Positions 6,119 through 6,294 of a DNA stretch of 6,294 nucleotides are shown here, piece after piece. The notes under the pieces are model-generated. The model saw nothing but the letters and a program-made list of their open reading frames with translations, ran no database searches and was not told the DNA's origin. Numbering within the stretch: the stretch's first letter is position 1; each line of letters starts with the position of its first letter. The position numbers and the translations under genes are program-made. The stretch spans positions 1 through 6,294 of the forward strand of contig JAJZDO010000506.1 in NCBI GenBank assembly GCA_021805955.1. The letters run 5' to 3'. Origin of the DNA: Acidobacteriota bacterium (GTDB lineage: Bacteria; Acidobacteriota; Terriglobia; Terriglobales; Acidobacteriaceae).

Positions 6119-6294
6119 TTACACTTCCGCGCAGTTTGCCAGCGCCAGATGATTGTGGATCATCAAGGTCGAGCCGCGAAAATCCAGTAGATGCCGGCTT
6201 TTGAAATCGCTCAATGTGCGTGTGACAGTTTCGCGCGACGTCCCGATACACTCGCCGATCTCGCCGTGGGTCAGGGTGAGTCGGAACTGAGTGC
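6119..6294 (-). CDS. Crp/Fnr-type transcription regulator, C-terminal part (cut by window edge)
   Basis: 57 residues before a TAA at 6121-6119; the rest lies beyond the right edge. The visible part is the C-terminal winged helix-turn-helix: LTHGEIGECIGTSRETVTRT fits the Crp/Fnr recognition pattern, with GTSRETVTRTL as the DNA-reading helix, followed by KSRHLLDFRGSTLMIHN, the usual beta wing. The N-terminal cyclic-nucleotide-like sensor domain cannot be seen, so the signal it answers to is unknown. It is convergent with GH92 and separated from it by the palindromic repeat, so a role in the glycan genes cannot be claimed from position alone. Confidence 0.85.
   Translation of the reverse strand, partial: TQFRLTLTHGEIGECIGTSRETVTRTLSDFKSRHLLDFRGSTLMIHNHLALANCAEV

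Overview
The window looks like a stretch of bacterial chromosome, probably from an acidobacterium. This assignment is an inference. The large glycosidase closely matches the layout of the characterised GH79 beta-glucuronidase of Acidobacterium capsulatum, the secreted glycoside hydrolases carry Tat or Sec signals, and the palindrome at 5972-6056 contains a CATTCTGAGCGCAGCGAAG-type word that I associate with dispersed repeats in such genomes. No rRNA, tRNA or CRISPR array is visible.

Layout. Positions 1-760 are mobile-element debris: a 24-bp exact copy of an internal piece of the GH92 gene sits at the very left edge, followed by about 300 bp with no recognisable gene, then the C-terminal end of an IS3-family transposase broken by a stop codon, with a likely right inverted repeat ending at 739. 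Positions 740-860 hold two small hairpins, one of them terminator-like on the minus strand. A 44-codon minus-strand reading frame (861-995) follows directly after the GH79 gene and is of uncertain status.

The core is a carbohydrate locus. On the minus strand a Gfo/Idh/MocA-type NAD(P) oxidoreductase (3540 to 2530) is followed 67 bp later by a Tat-exported GH79 glycosidase (2463 to 1000), probably as one transcription unit. Divergently, a secreted GH92 alpha-mannosidase-like enzyme runs from 3690 to 5933. The two units share a 149-bp intergenic region with a run of eight C. The right end holds an 85-bp imperfect palindrome, a perfect 8-bp hairpin, and the C-terminal helix-turn-helix of a Crp/Fnr-type regulator on the minus strand, cut by the window edge.

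The simplest reading of the three enzymes is a small glycan-use locus. The exported GH79 would release terminal (glucu)ronic or related residues, the exported GH92 would release mannose from alpha-linked mannosides, and the cytoplasmic oxidoreductase would act on a released or imported sugar. The substrate pairing is inference. I did not find evidence of a wholly new system; the most unusual signals are the exact GH92 fragment at the left edge, the palindromic repeat, and the frame change at the end of GH79.
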